NCBI RefSeq assembly: GCF_009915765.1
Contig: NZ_JAABLQ010000001.1
Span: 1,860,001-1,924,000, forward strand
Reading direction: 5' to 3'
Length of the DNA: 64,000 nt
DNA from: Pannonibacter sp. XCT-53
Lineage (GTDB): Bacteria; Pseudomonadota; Alphaproteobacteria; Rhizobiales; Stappiaceae
Part shown: piece by piece, positions 28,814-38,146 of the stretch
How positions within the stretch are numbered: the first letter of the stretch is position 1
Layout of the letters: each line of letters opens with the position of its first letter
The notes under the pieces: model-generated
Database searches by the model: none
What the model was told of the DNA's origin: nothing
The model's input: only the letters and a program-made list of their open reading frames with translations
Made by a program: the position numbers and the translations under genes

Positions 28814-30715
28814 TTACTCCCCTGCGGGACGTCCCCTCACCACGACACCCAGCTTGTCGGCCTCGCGGGCGGCGCGCAGGCGTTCTTCGGCCTCATCAGC
28901 CTCGCGCTGGCGGTTCCACATGGAGTGGTAGAGGCCGCCCATGGCGAGGAGTTCGGCGTGGGTGCCGCGTTCGACGATGCGGCCGGCCTCCAGCACGAGG
29001 ATCTGGTCAGCGTTGACGACCGTCGACAGGCGGTGGGCGATGACCAGGGTGGTACGGTTCTGCGACACCTGGTCGAGCGCGGTCTGGATCTCGCGTTCGG
29101 TGTGGGTGTCGAGGGCGGAGGTGGCCTCGTCGAGGATCAGGATCGGCGGGGCCTTCAGGATGGTGCGGGCGATGGCGACGCGCTGCTTCTCGCCGCCCGA
29201 GAGCTTGAGGCCGCGCTCGCCCACCTCGCTGTCGAAGCCCTTCGGCAGCGTCTCGATGAAGGGCGCGATCTGGGCCATGCGGGCGGCCTCCTGCACCTCC
29301 TCGAGGCTGGCACCGGGGCGGCCATAGCGGATGTTGTAGGCGATGGTGTCGTTGAAGAGCACCGTGTCCTGCGGCACCATGCCGATGGCCGAGCGCAGGC
29401 TTTCCTGCGTGATGTCGCGGATGTCCTGGCCGTCGATGGTGATGCGGCCGCCGGTGACGTCATAGAAGCGGAACAGGAGGCGCGACAGGGTCGACTTGCC
29501 CGCCCCCGACGGACCGACGACGGCCACGGTGTGGCCTGCGGGAACGTCAAAGGTGAGGCCTTTCAGGATCTGGCGGTCCGGATCGTAATGGAAGGTGACA
29601 TCCTCGAAGCGGATCGCGCCGGAGGACACGGCCAGGGCCGGGGCCCCCGGCTTGTCCTCGATCTCGGCCGGGACGGCGAGGACCGAGAACATGGATTCGA
29701 TGTCGGCCAGCCCCTGACGGATCTCGCGGTAGATGAAGCCGACGAAATTGAGCGGAATGGCGATCTGCATCAGGAGCGCGTTGATCAGGACGAAGTCGCC
29801 GATGGTCTGGGTGCCGTTGAGCACAGCCATGGCCGAGAGCGCCATGCAGGCGGCGGTGCCGAGACCGAGGATGGCCGACTGGCCGAAGTTGAGCCAGGCG
29901 AGCGAGGTCCAGGTGCGCACGGCGGCCTTTTCGTAAGAGGCCATGGAGACATCGAAACGCGCGGCCTCCATCTTCTCGTTGCCGAAATACTTGACCGTCT
30001 CGTAGTTGAGCAGGCTGTCGATGGCCTTGGAATTGGCGTCCGTGTCGCTGTCGTTCATCTCGCGGCGGATGGCGATGCGCCAGTTCGACGTTTTCACCGT
30101 GAACCAGACATAGGCAACGATCATCACGGCGACGATGACCACATAGAAGAAGCCGAACTGCCACCAGATCAGCCCCGCCATGATGGCAAATTCCAGCAGG
30201 GTCGGAATGCCGTTGAGGATGGTGAAGCGGACGATGGCCTCGATGCCCTTCACGCCGCGCTCGATGACGCGGCTGAGGCCGCCGGTGCGGCGGGTGAGAT
30301 GGAAGCGCAGCGACAGGCGGTGCAGGTGGGCGAAGGTGATGTTGCCGAGCTCGCGCACCGCATGCTGGCCGACCTGGGCAAAGAGCGCGTCACGCAGCTG
30401 GTTGAAGGCAACCGCCAGCACGCGGGCGGCGTTGTAGGCCAGCACCAGCATCACCGGCGCCACCAGGAAGGCTGGCAGGCCCGCTGTCTCGCCAGTGAGG
30501 GCGTCGGAGGCCCAGGCGAAGAAATAAGGCGAGAACACCGTCACGATCTTGGCGACGACAAGGGCGAGCACCGCCCAGACCACGCGCATCTTCAGGTCGG
30601 GCCGGTCGGCCGGCCAGATGTAGGGCCACAGGGCCACGAGCGTGGCGCCGGTGGAGCCTTCGTCGGCGCTGACCTTTGCGGCCGGCGCGGCAGATTTCGG
30701 GGACTTGCTGGTCAT
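28814..30715 (-). CDS. atm1: Atm1-type ABC exporter (fused permease and ATPase)
   Basis: A half-transporter of 633 residues with six membrane helices (about residues 40-340) and a C-terminal ATPase. Motifs are Walker A GPSGAGKST, signature LSGGEKQRVAIAR, Walker B ILILDEATSALD and the H-loop in VIAHRLSTV. This pattern is that of the ABCB7/Atm1 class, which exports glutathione-derived compounds. The Novosphingobium protein has been linked to heavy-metal-glutathione export. It follows a Cys-rich arsR gene by 45 bases, so metal or thiol stress probably induces it. Confidence 0.92.
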   Translation of the reverse strand: MTSKSPKSAAPAAKVSADEGSTGATLVALWPYIWPADRPDLKMRVVWAVLALVVAKIVTVFSPYFFAWASDALTGETAGLPAFLVAPVMLVLAYNAARVLAVAFNQLRDALFAQVGQHAVRELGNITFAHLHRLSLRFHLTRRTGGLSRVIERGVKGIEAIVRFTILNGIPTLLEFAIMAGLIWWQFGFFYVVIVAVMIVAYVWFTVKTSNWRIAIRREMNDSDTDANSKAIDSLLNYETVKYFGNEKMEAARFDVSMASYEKAAVRTWTSLAWLNFGQSAILGLGTAACMALSAMAVLNGTQTIGDFVLINALLMQIAIPLNFVGFIYREIRQGLADIESMFSVLAVPAEIEDKPGAPALAVSSGAIRFEDVTFHYDPDRQILKGLTFDVPAGHTVAVVGPSGAGKSTLSRLLFRFYDVTGGRITIDGQDIRDITQESLRSAIGMVPQDTVLFNDTIAYNIRYGRPGASLEEVQEAARMAQIAPFIETLPKGFDSEVGERGLKLSGGEKQRVAIARTILKAPPILILDEATSALDTHTEREIQTALDQVSQNRTTLVIAHRLSTVVNADQILVLEAGRIVERGTHAELLAMGGLYHSMWNRQREADEAEERLRAAREADKLGVVVRGRPAGE

Positions 30716-30760
30716 GATCGGTCTCTGGCGTGATCTCTGGTGCCGGCTTGGCGGGTCGGT

Positions 30761-31126
30761 TCAGTCTTTTTCGGAGGCAGGTGCGGATGCGCCAGCGAGA
30801 GACGCAAGGCGGGCAAGAAGGGCGGCAGCGGCCGCAAGATCGCCGGCCACCGCCGCAAGGTCGAGGCTGTAGCGGCAGGTGCGGCCGCGCACCTCGCAGG
30901 TGATCAACCCGGTCTCCTTCAGCATCTGGAGATGCTGCGAGACAGTGGACTGGGCGAGCGGCAGGCAGTCGACGATGTCGCCGCAGCAGGCGTCGGGGCG
31001 CCGCGCCAGCTCCTCCAGGATGCCGAGACGCGCCGGATGGCTCAGCGCCCGGAACAGGTCCGCGAGGCGCTGGACCTCAGGATCCTTCGCGCGGCAGCAG
31101 CCGGTGGTGCTTTCAGGGTCGGACAT
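30761..31126 (-). CDS. Cys-rich ArsR/SmtB-family repressor
   Basis: 121 residues with a central winged HTH (LFRALSHPARLGILEEL, then LAQSTVSQHLQMLKETG). It has seven cysteines: 10, 11, 47, 48, 54, 77 and 84. The Cys47-Cys48-Gly-Asp group lies in the helix that carries the metal site in ArsR/CadC relatives, and the N-terminal Cys10-Cys11 pair could complete a thiolate site. I chose the ATG at 31126; an upstream in-frame extension reads through a palindromic repeat and is not credible. It heads an operon with atm1 and has a palindrome 20 bases before its start. Confidence 0.88.
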   Translation of the reverse strand: MSDPESTTGCCRAKDPEVQRLADLFRALSHPARLGILEELARRPDACCGDIVDCLPLAQSTVSQHLQMLKETGLITCEVRGRTCRYSLDLAAVAGDLAAAAALLARLASLAGASAPASEKD

Positions 31127-31145
31127 GTCGAGGGCCGCGTTGCAT

Positions 31146-31165
31146 TCATCGTATAAATACGATGA
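31146..31165. promoter_or_regulatory. Perfect inverted repeat, probable ArsR operator
   Basis: TCATCGTATAAATACGATGA has two 9-base arms around AA and ends 20 bases upstream of the arsR start. The position and the ATA/TAT core are what an autoregulatory ArsR/SmtB operator overlapping the promoter would look like. Confidence 0.75.
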
Positions 31166-31218
31166 TTTGGAGGGTTTGCCAAGGAGGCAAATATCGGGGC
31201 ATTGAACATGCGACTCTT

Positions 31219-31270
31219 GCCCCTCTCCCCCCTTGAGGGGGAGATGTCCGCGAAGCGGACAGAGGGGGGT
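31219..31270 (+). repeat. Rhizobial-type palindromic intergenic repeat, copy 1
   Basis: It begins CCCCTCTCCCCCCTTGAGGG and continues through GATGTCCGCGAAGCGGACAGAGGGGGG, giving nested hairpins. It pairs with an inverted copy at 31321-31372. Five more similar units occur in this window. It resembles RIME/REP-type elements of Hyphomicrobiales. Confidence 0.85.
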
Positions 31271-31320
31271 AGCGGCGTTGCAACACAATCCGGCTCAAGT
31301 CGGCCGGGAGAGGCAGATTA

Positions 31321-31372
31321 CCCCCCTCTGCCCCCTGCCGGGGGCATCTCCCCCTCAAGGGGGGAGAGGGGT
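31321..31372 (-). repeat. Rhizobial-type palindromic intergenic repeat, copy 2
   Basis: Inverted partner of the unit at 31219-31270, with slight divergence (CTGCCCCCTGCCGGGGGCAT in the variable arm). Together they could fold a large hairpin between the arsR promoter and the rarD 3' end. Confidence 0.85.
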
Positions 31373-31402
31373 GCACGACCTGCGGTCGCTTAAGCCCTCC
31401 CC

Positions 31403-32350
31403 TCACCCGGCGCGGGATTGCCGCCAGCGGCGCAGGGAATCGAGACTGACGAGGGCGAGGGCGAGCCAGATCATCGCGAAGGTGCCGAGCTGCGCCATCT
31501 GCAAGGGCTCGCCCCAGAGGAACACCGCCTGCAGGAACTGCAGCGACGGGGCGATGTACTGGATGAGGCCGATGAGCACCATCGACAGGCGCCGCGCGGC
31601 GCCGGAGAACAGGATCAGCGGCACGGCGGTGATGATGCCGGTGCCGACGAGGGCCAGGATCTGGCCCGTGCCGGCAAAGTAGTCCGGGTCAAGGCTCTCG
31701 GGCGTGACAAGGAGAACATAGGCCAGCGCAAAGGGCATCAGCAGGATGATCTCGATGAAGAGACCGGCCGCAGCGCCCACCGGCGTGATCTTGCGGATGT
31801 AGCCATAGAGGGCGAAGCTGACGGCAAGCGCGATCGCCACCCACGGCAGCCCGCCGAAGAGGACCGTCTTCAGGAGTACGGCAAGGGAGGCAAGGCCAAC
31901 GGCCAGCGCCTGGGCCGGCGTGAGTTTCTCGCGCAGGATGACGAGGCCGAGCAGGATCGACACCAGCGGATTGATAAAGTAGCCAAGGCTCACATCCAGC
32001 ACCTTGGCCTGGCCGATGGCCCAGACGAAGATCAGCCAGTTGGCGGCAATCAGCACCGCCGAGGCGAACAGCAGGCCGACGAGCCGCGGCGTCTTCAGGA
32101 TGCCGATGATCTCGGGGATGCGGCCCTGCAGGGCGAGATAGCCGCCGACGAAGACCGTCGACCACAGGATGCGGTGGGCCACGACGACATCCGGGGCAAC
32201 ACCGTCGAGCAGCTTGAAATAGGCCGGCAGCACGCCCCACATGCCATAGGCGGCCAGGGCGAGGATGACGCCGAGACGCGTCTCGTCAGAAGCGCCGGGA
32301 GTGCCTGCAGCGCCGTTTGCGGTAGCCATGAACCGGTGACCTGTTGCCAT
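31403..32350 (-). CDS. rarD: RarD-type EamA transporter
   Basis: A drug/metabolite-transporter superfamily protein of up to 315 residues with ten helices in two EamA repeats. The opening GVILALAAYGMWGVLPAYFK and the block AHRILWSTVF near residue 60 are typical of RarD. The substrate is not established (chloramphenicol-sensitivity annotations are historical). The ATG at 32350 or the one 21 bases later could be the start. It lies 60 bases downstream of cimA on the same strand. Confidence 0.88.
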   Translation of the reverse strand: MATGHRFMATANGAAGTPGASDETRLGVILALAAYGMWGVLPAYFKLLDGVAPDVVVAHRILWSTVFVGGYLALQGRIPEIIGILKTPRLVGLLFASAVLIAANWLIFVWAIGQAKVLDVSLGYFINPLVSILLGLVILREKLTPAQALAVGLASLAVLLKTVLFGGLPWVAIALAVSFALYGYIRKITPVGAAAGLFIEIILLMPFALAYVLLVTPESLDPDYFAGTGQILALVGTGIITAVPLILFSGAARRLSMVLIGLIQYIAPSLQFLQAVFLWGEPLQMAQLGTFAMIWLALALVSLDSLRRWRQSRAG

Positions 32351-32410
32351 GCCCGGCGAAGGCCCCGCCTTGCCGGACGGAGCCCGCGCGCCAAGGGCCG
32401 GGGAACCGCG

Positions 32411-34009
32411 TCAGCGGACCGCGCCGGCCTTCAGCAGGGCGTAAGTGATGGAATCGACGAGCGCCTGGAAGGAGGCGTCGACGATGTTGGACGAGACGCC
32501 GATGGTAAACCAACGGCGGTGGGTTGCAAGATCGTGGCTCTCGATCAGCACGCGGGTGACCGCGCCCGTGCCACCGTCGAGGATGCGCACCTTGTAGTCG
32601 ACCAGCTCCAGCCCCTCGATGGCGGACTGGTATTTGCCGAGATCCTTGCGCAGCGCGCCGTCGAGCGCATTGACGGGGCCGTTGCCCTCTGAGACCGACA
32701 TGCGGGTCTCGCCGTCCACATCCACCTTCACCACCGCTTCCGACATGGTGACCAGCTCGCCCAGCACGTTGAACCGGCGCTCGACCATGACGCGGAACGA
32801 CTTGACCTCGAAGAAGCGCGGCACCTTGCCCAGCACGCGGCGGGCGAGCAGCTCGAAGGAGGCATCGGCGGCTTCATAGGCATAGCCCTTGGCCTCGCGT
32901 TCCTTCACCTCGGCCAGCAGCGCGTCGAGCTTGGGATCGGCCTTGTCGACCTCGACGCCGAGACGGGCGAGCTCGCCGAGCAGGTTGCTCTTGCCGGCCT
33001 GGTCGGAGACGAGCACCTTGCGCTTGTTGCCGACGAGTTCCGGCTCGACATGCTCGTAGGTCCTGGGGTCCTTGAGCAAGGCGGAGGCGTGGATGCCGGC
33101 CTTGGTGGCGAACGCGCTTTCGCCGACGTAAGGCGCATGGCGGTTCGGCGCGCGGTTCAGCATCTCGTCGAAGGCGCGGGAGATGGCCGTGAGATCGCGC
33201 AGATGCGCCGGCGTCAGCGACAGCTCGACAAGATCGGTATAGGGCGCCTTCAGCATCAGGGTCGGGATCAGCGACACGAGATTTGCGTTGCCGCAGCGCT
33301 CGCCGATGCCGTTCAGCGTGCCCTGGATCTGGCGCACGCCGGCCTCGACGGCGGCGAGCGAATTGGCCACCGCCTGGCCGGTGTCGTCATGGGCGTGGAT
33401 GCCCAGATGCGTGCCCGGTACGACCTCGCGCACGCGGGCGACGATCTCCTTGACCTCGCCCGGCAGCGTGCCGCCGTTGGTGTCGCACAGGACGACCCAG
33501 CGCGCGCCGGCCTCATAGGCGGTGCGGGCGCAGGCCAGCGCATAGTCCGGGTTGGCCTTGAAGCCGTCGAAGAAATGCTCGCAGTCGATCAGCGCCTCGC
33601 GGCCGGCCGCGACGGCCGCCTGAACCGTGTCGCGGATGCTGTCGAGGTTTTCCGCGTTGGTGCAGCCCAGCGCCACCTCGACATGGTAATCCCAGGACTT
33701 GGCGACAAAGCAGTTGGCATCGGCCTTCGCCTCCAGCAGCAGCTGCAGGCCGGGATCGTTCGACACCGACCGCCCTGCCCGCTTGGTCATGCCGAAGGCG
33801 GTGAAGCGGGCCTTCGTCGTGCGCCTTTGCGAGAAGAACTCGGTGTCGGTCGGGTTGGCGCCGGGATAGCCGCCCTCGATGTAGTCGACGCCGAGGCGCT
33901 CCAGCAGCTCGGCAATCGCGATCTTTTCGGCCACCGAGAAGTCAATGCCGCTGGTCTGGGCCCCGTCGCGCAGGGTGGTGTCGAACAGATAGAGTTTCTC
34001 GCGGGTCAT
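32411..34009 (-). CDS. cimA: Citramalate synthase (CimA)
   Basis: A 532-residue enzyme of the isopropylmalate/homocitrate synthase family that condenses pyruvate with acetyl-CoA to citramalate, a threonine-independent entry to isoleucine. The N-terminal TIM barrel has FDTTLRDGAQTSGIDF and the metal-site HAHDDTGQAVANS near residue 208. The C-terminal regulatory domain is about residues 395-530. The length fits CimA better than LeuA, because of the long linker after the barrel. Confidence 0.92.
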   Translation of the reverse strand: MTREKLYLFDTTLRDGAQTSGIDFSVAEKIAIAELLERLGVDYIEGGYPGANPTDTEFFSQRRTTKARFTAFGMTKRAGRSVSNDPGLQLLLEAKADANCFVAKSWDYHVEVALGCTNAENLDSIRDTVQAAVAAGREALIDCEHFFDGFKANPDYALACARTAYEAGARWVVLCDTNGGTLPGEVKEIVARVREVVPGTHLGIHAHDDTGQAVANSLAAVEAGVRQIQGTLNGIGERCGNANLVSLIPTLMLKAPYTDLVELSLTPAHLRDLTAISRAFDEMLNRAPNRHAPYVGESAFATKAGIHASALLKDPRTYEHVEPELVGNKRKVLVSDQAGKSNLLGELARLGVEVDKADPKLDALLAEVKEREAKGYAYEAADASFELLARRVLGKVPRFFEVKSFRVMVERRFNVLGELVTMSEAVVKVDVDGETRMSVSEGNGPVNALDGALRKDLGKYQSAIEGLELVDYKVRILDGGTGAVTRVLIESHDLATHRRWFTIGVSSNIVDASFQALVDSITYALLKAGAVR

Positions 34010-34039
34010 GGCTGGATACCGGATGCTTTTCTGGAAGGG

Positions 34040-35005
<966 letters not shown>

Positions 35006-35497
35006 TCAGTCCTTTGTGGAAGGCTCGCGCGGCGGCCAGTCGGTCGTGTCGTGGTCGGGATGCTGGTGGGAGACCACCGAGGCGAGGAAGGCGGCGGCGG
35101 CAAAGTCCTCCTCCGTCCGGCGGACGGGCAGCGCGGGCATGTGGTCGGTGCAGGGCAGCTTGCCCTCCACGCCATAGGCGATGACGGGCACGATATCGTC
35201 CGGCTTGTCGAAGGCAGCGATGGCAAGCGCCATGCCATCCGGGGCCTCGTAGGTCAGCGGGGTGCCGCAGGCCGAGCAGAAGCCGCGCGCAACCACGTTG
35301 GAGCTCTGGAACCGGGCCGGCTCGCCCCGCGTCCAGTCCACGCTGTCCGCCTCGCGCACGGAAACGAGCGGCGCATAGAAGCCGCCAAAGGCCTTCTGGC
35401 ACATTCGGCAATGGCAGATCGAGGCATGCCCGAGCTTGCCCCGCACCCTGAACCGCACCGCCCCGCACTGGCATCCGCCGGATCGTTCTTCCGTCAT
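35006..35497 (-). CDS. GFA-family zinc-binding protein
   Basis: 163 residues of the family named after glutathione-dependent formaldehyde-activating enzyme, a fold with two zinc sites. The cysteine sets are visible: CQCG at the start, CHCRMC near residue 30 and CSACG near residue 75. Most members have no proven activity and the name does not imply formaldehyde chemistry. The ATG at 35497 overlaps the stop of the upstream DUF559 gene (TCAT on the plus strand), which fixes the start. Confidence 0.88.
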   Translation of the reverse strand: MTEERSGGCQCGAVRFRVRGKLGHASICHCRMCQKAFGGFYAPLVSVREADSVDWTRGEPARFQSSNVVARGFCSACGTPLTYEAPDGMALAIAAFDKPDDIVPVIAYGVEGKLPCTDHMPALPVRRTEEDFAAAAFLASVVSHQHPDHDTTDWPPREPSTKD

Positions 35498-35865
35498 GGC
35501 TGGGTCTCCGATCTGCAATGGCTCAAGATCGTCTGAAGCACACCATCGAGGTTCGTCAAAACGTCTTGGTTCCAGAAGCGCAAGGTGACCCATCCGAGGC
35601 ATTCGAGTGCCCTGTCGCGACGTTCGTCCCGTGCGAGCCCAGCCGCAAGCCCATGTTGCTCGCCGTCGATCTCGACGATCAAACGATACTCCGGCACCGC
35701 AAAGTCGGCGATGTAGCCTCCAATCGGCATCTGGCGACGAACGGCGATACCGTCCAGACGATGAGCGCGGACCGCATACCAGAAACGTCGCTCTGCCGTG
35801 GTGAGATCCCGGCGAAAGCGTCTCGCCTGTCCGCGTAAGTGGGACGGAACATCATGATGGGGCAT
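35494..35865 (-). CDS. DUF559 domain protein (Vsr-like nuclease fold)
   Basis: A compact 123-residue DUF559 protein. The order is RRDLTTAERRFWYAVRAHRL, then GGYIADFAVPEYRLIVEIDG, EQHG, DERRDRALECLGW and LRFWNQDVL. It keeps the D...E-x-D-G-x-x-H and D-x-x-R residues expected for this nuclease fold. It is translationally coupled (4-base overlap) to the GFA-family gene. I chose the ATG at 35865 because a longer frame upstream only reads through palindromic repeats. Confidence 0.85.
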   Translation of the reverse strand: MPHHDVPSHLRGQARRFRRDLTTAERRFWYAVRAHRLDGIAVRRQMPIGGYIADFAVPEYRLIVEIDGEQHGLAAGLARDERRDRALECLGWVTLRFWNQDVLTNLDGVLQTILSHCRSETQP

Positions 35866-35930
35866 CCGGTTCACTCCCGCTGATTGCGTTTCGCGCAGGA
35901 TGCCAGTTTGCCGCTCTATCAGACAACCGG

Positions 35931-36101
35931 CCTCGGCCCCCTCTCCCCCCTTGAGGGGGAGATGTCCGCGGAGCGGACAGAGGGGGGTGATGCGGACGTG
36001 CCGCAAGCGCCGAGCCGGACGAGCCGCCCCATACCCCCCTCTGTCCCCTAACGGGGACATCTCCCCCTCAGGGGGGGAGAGGGGCGCAAGCGGGACGGCG
36101 G
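35931..36101. repeat. Paired palindromic repeat unit, first copy of a tandem duplication
   Basis: It contains two inverted palindromic elements (35937-35988 and 36033-36084) separated by 44 bases that include a GCCGAGCCGGACGAG segment. The whole block recurs at 36165-36344 with nearly identical sequence, 234 bases further on. It occupies most of the otherwise empty spacer 35866-36356 between cysS and the DUF559 gene. Confidence 0.88.
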
Positions 36102-36164
36102 AGTTTCGTATCGCAACGCAGAGTGCCGGCAATCCGTCAGTTTGGTCTCGAGTAGACAAACGTG

Positions 36165-36344
36165 CCTCGGCCCCCTCTCCCCCCTTGAGGGGGAGATGTC
36201 CGCGGAGCGGACAGAGGGGGGTGACGCGGACGTGCCGCAAGCGCCGAGCCGGACGAGCCGCCCCATACCCCCCTCTGTCCCCTAACGGGGACATCTCCCC
36301 CGGCTGGCAAGCATCTGGGGGGGAGAGGCGGGCAAGCGGGACGG
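36165..36344. repeat. Paired palindromic repeat unit, second copy with a short insertion
   Basis: Near-identical to 35931-36101. The palindromic elements are at 36171-36222 and 36267-36329. In the second, the loop bases between CCCCC and GGGGG are replaced by about 14 extra bases (GGCTGGCAAGCAT region). This looks like a recent duplication followed by a small insertion or template switch. Confidence 0.85.
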
Positions 36345-36356
36345 CCGTGCCGGACA

Positions 36357-37847
36357 TCAGCGCTTGACCTCCCAAGTGGTGGTGCGCTGGCCGGTGGCGG
36401 GGTCCTTGCCGTCCTTGAGCAGGACGCCCATGGCGGTGAGCTCACCGCGCAGGCGGTCAGCTTCGGCGAAGTTCTTTGCCTCGAGGAAGGCGAGACGCTC
36501 TGCAACGAGCGCCGCGATGGCCTGCTGCTCCGACTGATCGCCGCCACGCAGCCAGGCTTCCGGCTTCTGCTGCATGAGGCCGAGGAATTGGGCCGAGGCC
36601 AGGGCAACGGCGGCCGATTCCGGCTGGTAGAAGTCCCAGCCCAAAGCACTCTCGCCGAGGACCAGGTCGCCGAGCCGCGACGAGGAAAACAGCCCCTGCA
36701 GGACCTTCACCGCGGCACCGGTGTCGAGGTCATCGGCCAGAGCCGCAACCAGATCAGCGCTGACGGTGGACGGCGCCACGTCGCCGGCCTGATCGAGCAT
36801 GCGGTACCAGCGGGTCAGGATGTTTTCCGCCTCCTCCAGCTTGCGGACCGAGAAGTCGATCGGCTCGCGGTAATGGGTCATCAGCATGGCCAGCCGCAGC
36901 ACTTCGCCCGGCCACGTGCGGCCGCCGAAGACCTCGGTGTGCAGCAGGTCGTGGATGGTGAAGAAGTTGCCGTCGGACTTCGACATCTTGCGGCCTTCGA
37001 CCTGCACGAAGCCGTTGTGCATCCAGTAGTTCGCCATCACCGACGTGCCATGGGCGCAGCAGGACTGGGCGATCTCGTTCTCGTGGTGCGGGAAGATGAG
37101 ATCGAGCCCGCCGCCGTGGATGTCGAAGACCTCGCCCAGATGCGCCTTGCTCATGACCGAGCATTCGATGTGCCAGCCGGGGCGGCCACGGCCCCAGGGG
37201 CTGTCCCAGCCGGGCTCTTCCGGCGACGACAGTTTCCAGAGCACGAAGTCGCCCGGGTTCTTCTTGTGCGCATCGACCGCGATGCGGGCGCCGGCGAGCT
37301 GGTCGTCGAGATTGCGTTTGGAGAGCTGGCCGTAGGTCGGCATCGAGCCCGTGTCGAACAGCACCTCGCCGCCCTCCTCCGTTGCCGCAACATAGGCGTG
37401 ACCACGGGCGATCAGGGTCTCGATCATCGAGACCATGCCGGCGATGTGCTGGGTCGCGCGGGGCTCATGGGTGGGCGGCAGGTTGCCGAGGGTGGCGACA
37501 TCCTTGTGGAACTGGTCGGCGGTGGTCCTGGTCACCAGCGCGATGGCGTCGTTGAGCGGCAGGCCCGGATGATCGCGCAGGGCTCTCGCGTTGATCTTGT
37601 CGTCCACGTCCGTGATGTTGCGGACGTAGGTGACGTGGTCCGCGCCATAGACATGCCGCAGCAGGCGGAAGAGCACGTCGAAGACAATGACGGGCCGCGC
37701 ATTGCCGATATGGGCGAAGTCATAGACGGTCGGGCCGCAGACATACATGCGCACGTTCGCGGCATCGAGGGGGGCAAAGACCTCCTTCGACCGGGTCAGC
37801 GTGTTGGTCAGACGCAGGACGGGCGCGTCCGGCTTCGCATGGGTCAT
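36357..37847 (-). CDS. cysS: Cysteinyl-tRNA synthetase (CysS)
   Basis: A class I synthetase of 496 residues. It has the zinc-site cysteine in YVCGPTVYD near residue 36, the HIGH-type motif [21 protein letters not shown] (second zinc cysteine) near residue 240, HHENEIAQS near residue 265 and the KMSKS loop [11 protein letters not shown] near residue 300. The C-terminal part is about 30 residues longer than the E. coli enzyme. It is transcribed alone, with repeats downstream and a divergent L,D-transpeptidase gene upstream. Confidence 0.96.
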   Translation of the reverse strand: MTHAKPDAPVLRLTNTLTRSKEVFAPLDAANVRMYVCGPTVYDFAHIGNARPVIVFDVLFRLLRHVYGADHVTYVRNITDVDDKINARALRDHPGLPLNDAIALVTRTTADQFHKDVATLGNLPPTHEPRATQHIAGMVSMIETLIARGHAYVAATEEGGEVLFDTGSMPTYGQLSKRNLDDQLAGARIAVDAHKKNPGDFVLWKLSSPEEPGWDSPWGRGRPGWHIECSVMSKAHLGEVFDIHGGGLDLIFPHHENEIAQSCCAHGTSVMANYWMHNGFVQVEGRKMSKSDGNFFTIHDLLHTEVFGGRTWPGEVLRLAMLMTHYREPIDFSVRKLEEAENILTRWYRMLDQAGDVAPSTVSADLVAALADDLDTGAAVKVLQGLFSSSRLGDLVLGESALGWDFYQPESAAVALASAQFLGLMQQKPEAWLRGGDQSEQQAIAALVAERLAFLEAKNFAEADRLRGELTAMGVLLKDGKDPATGQRTTTWEVKR

Positions 37848-38146
37848 GACAAATCGTCTCCTGGCCTGCTGGCCGGGACGTCCGTCTCTTGGAAAAATGA
37901 CGCAAGAAGGGAACGGCCACAGCCAGCGATTGCGCTAGCTGCAGATAATGGTGATCGGAATGAGGGTCCGGCTGGCCGTGTTCATGGGCAAAACCTTTGA
38001 CCGGTTTCCGGGCGGCGGTCAAGCGGAGATGCAAAACCTTCACGCGCTGCCTTTCGCGGCACAATCGGGGCAGAAAACTGGACTGGGGCCGCCAACACGC
38101 TAGGATTTGCCGGCCGGGAATCGCCCGGCCAGCCGGGGGGCAGGAC

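Noticed and set aside
28490..30733. Plus-strand frame of about 750 codons opposite atm1
   Set aside because: Antisense shadow of an ABC exporter whose Walker and signature motifs are all intact on the other strand.
31127..31288. N-terminal extension of ArsR by 54 codons
   Set aside because: It would translate the palindromic repeat and the probable operator. The family start is at 31126.
35931..36344. CRISPR array
   Set aside because: The repeats are palindromic, in alternating orientation, only four units, and lack uniform spacers or cas genes.
35866..36375. N-terminal extension of the second DUF559 protein by 170 codons
   Set aside because: The extra residues come entirely from duplicated palindromic repeats, not from a conserved domain.
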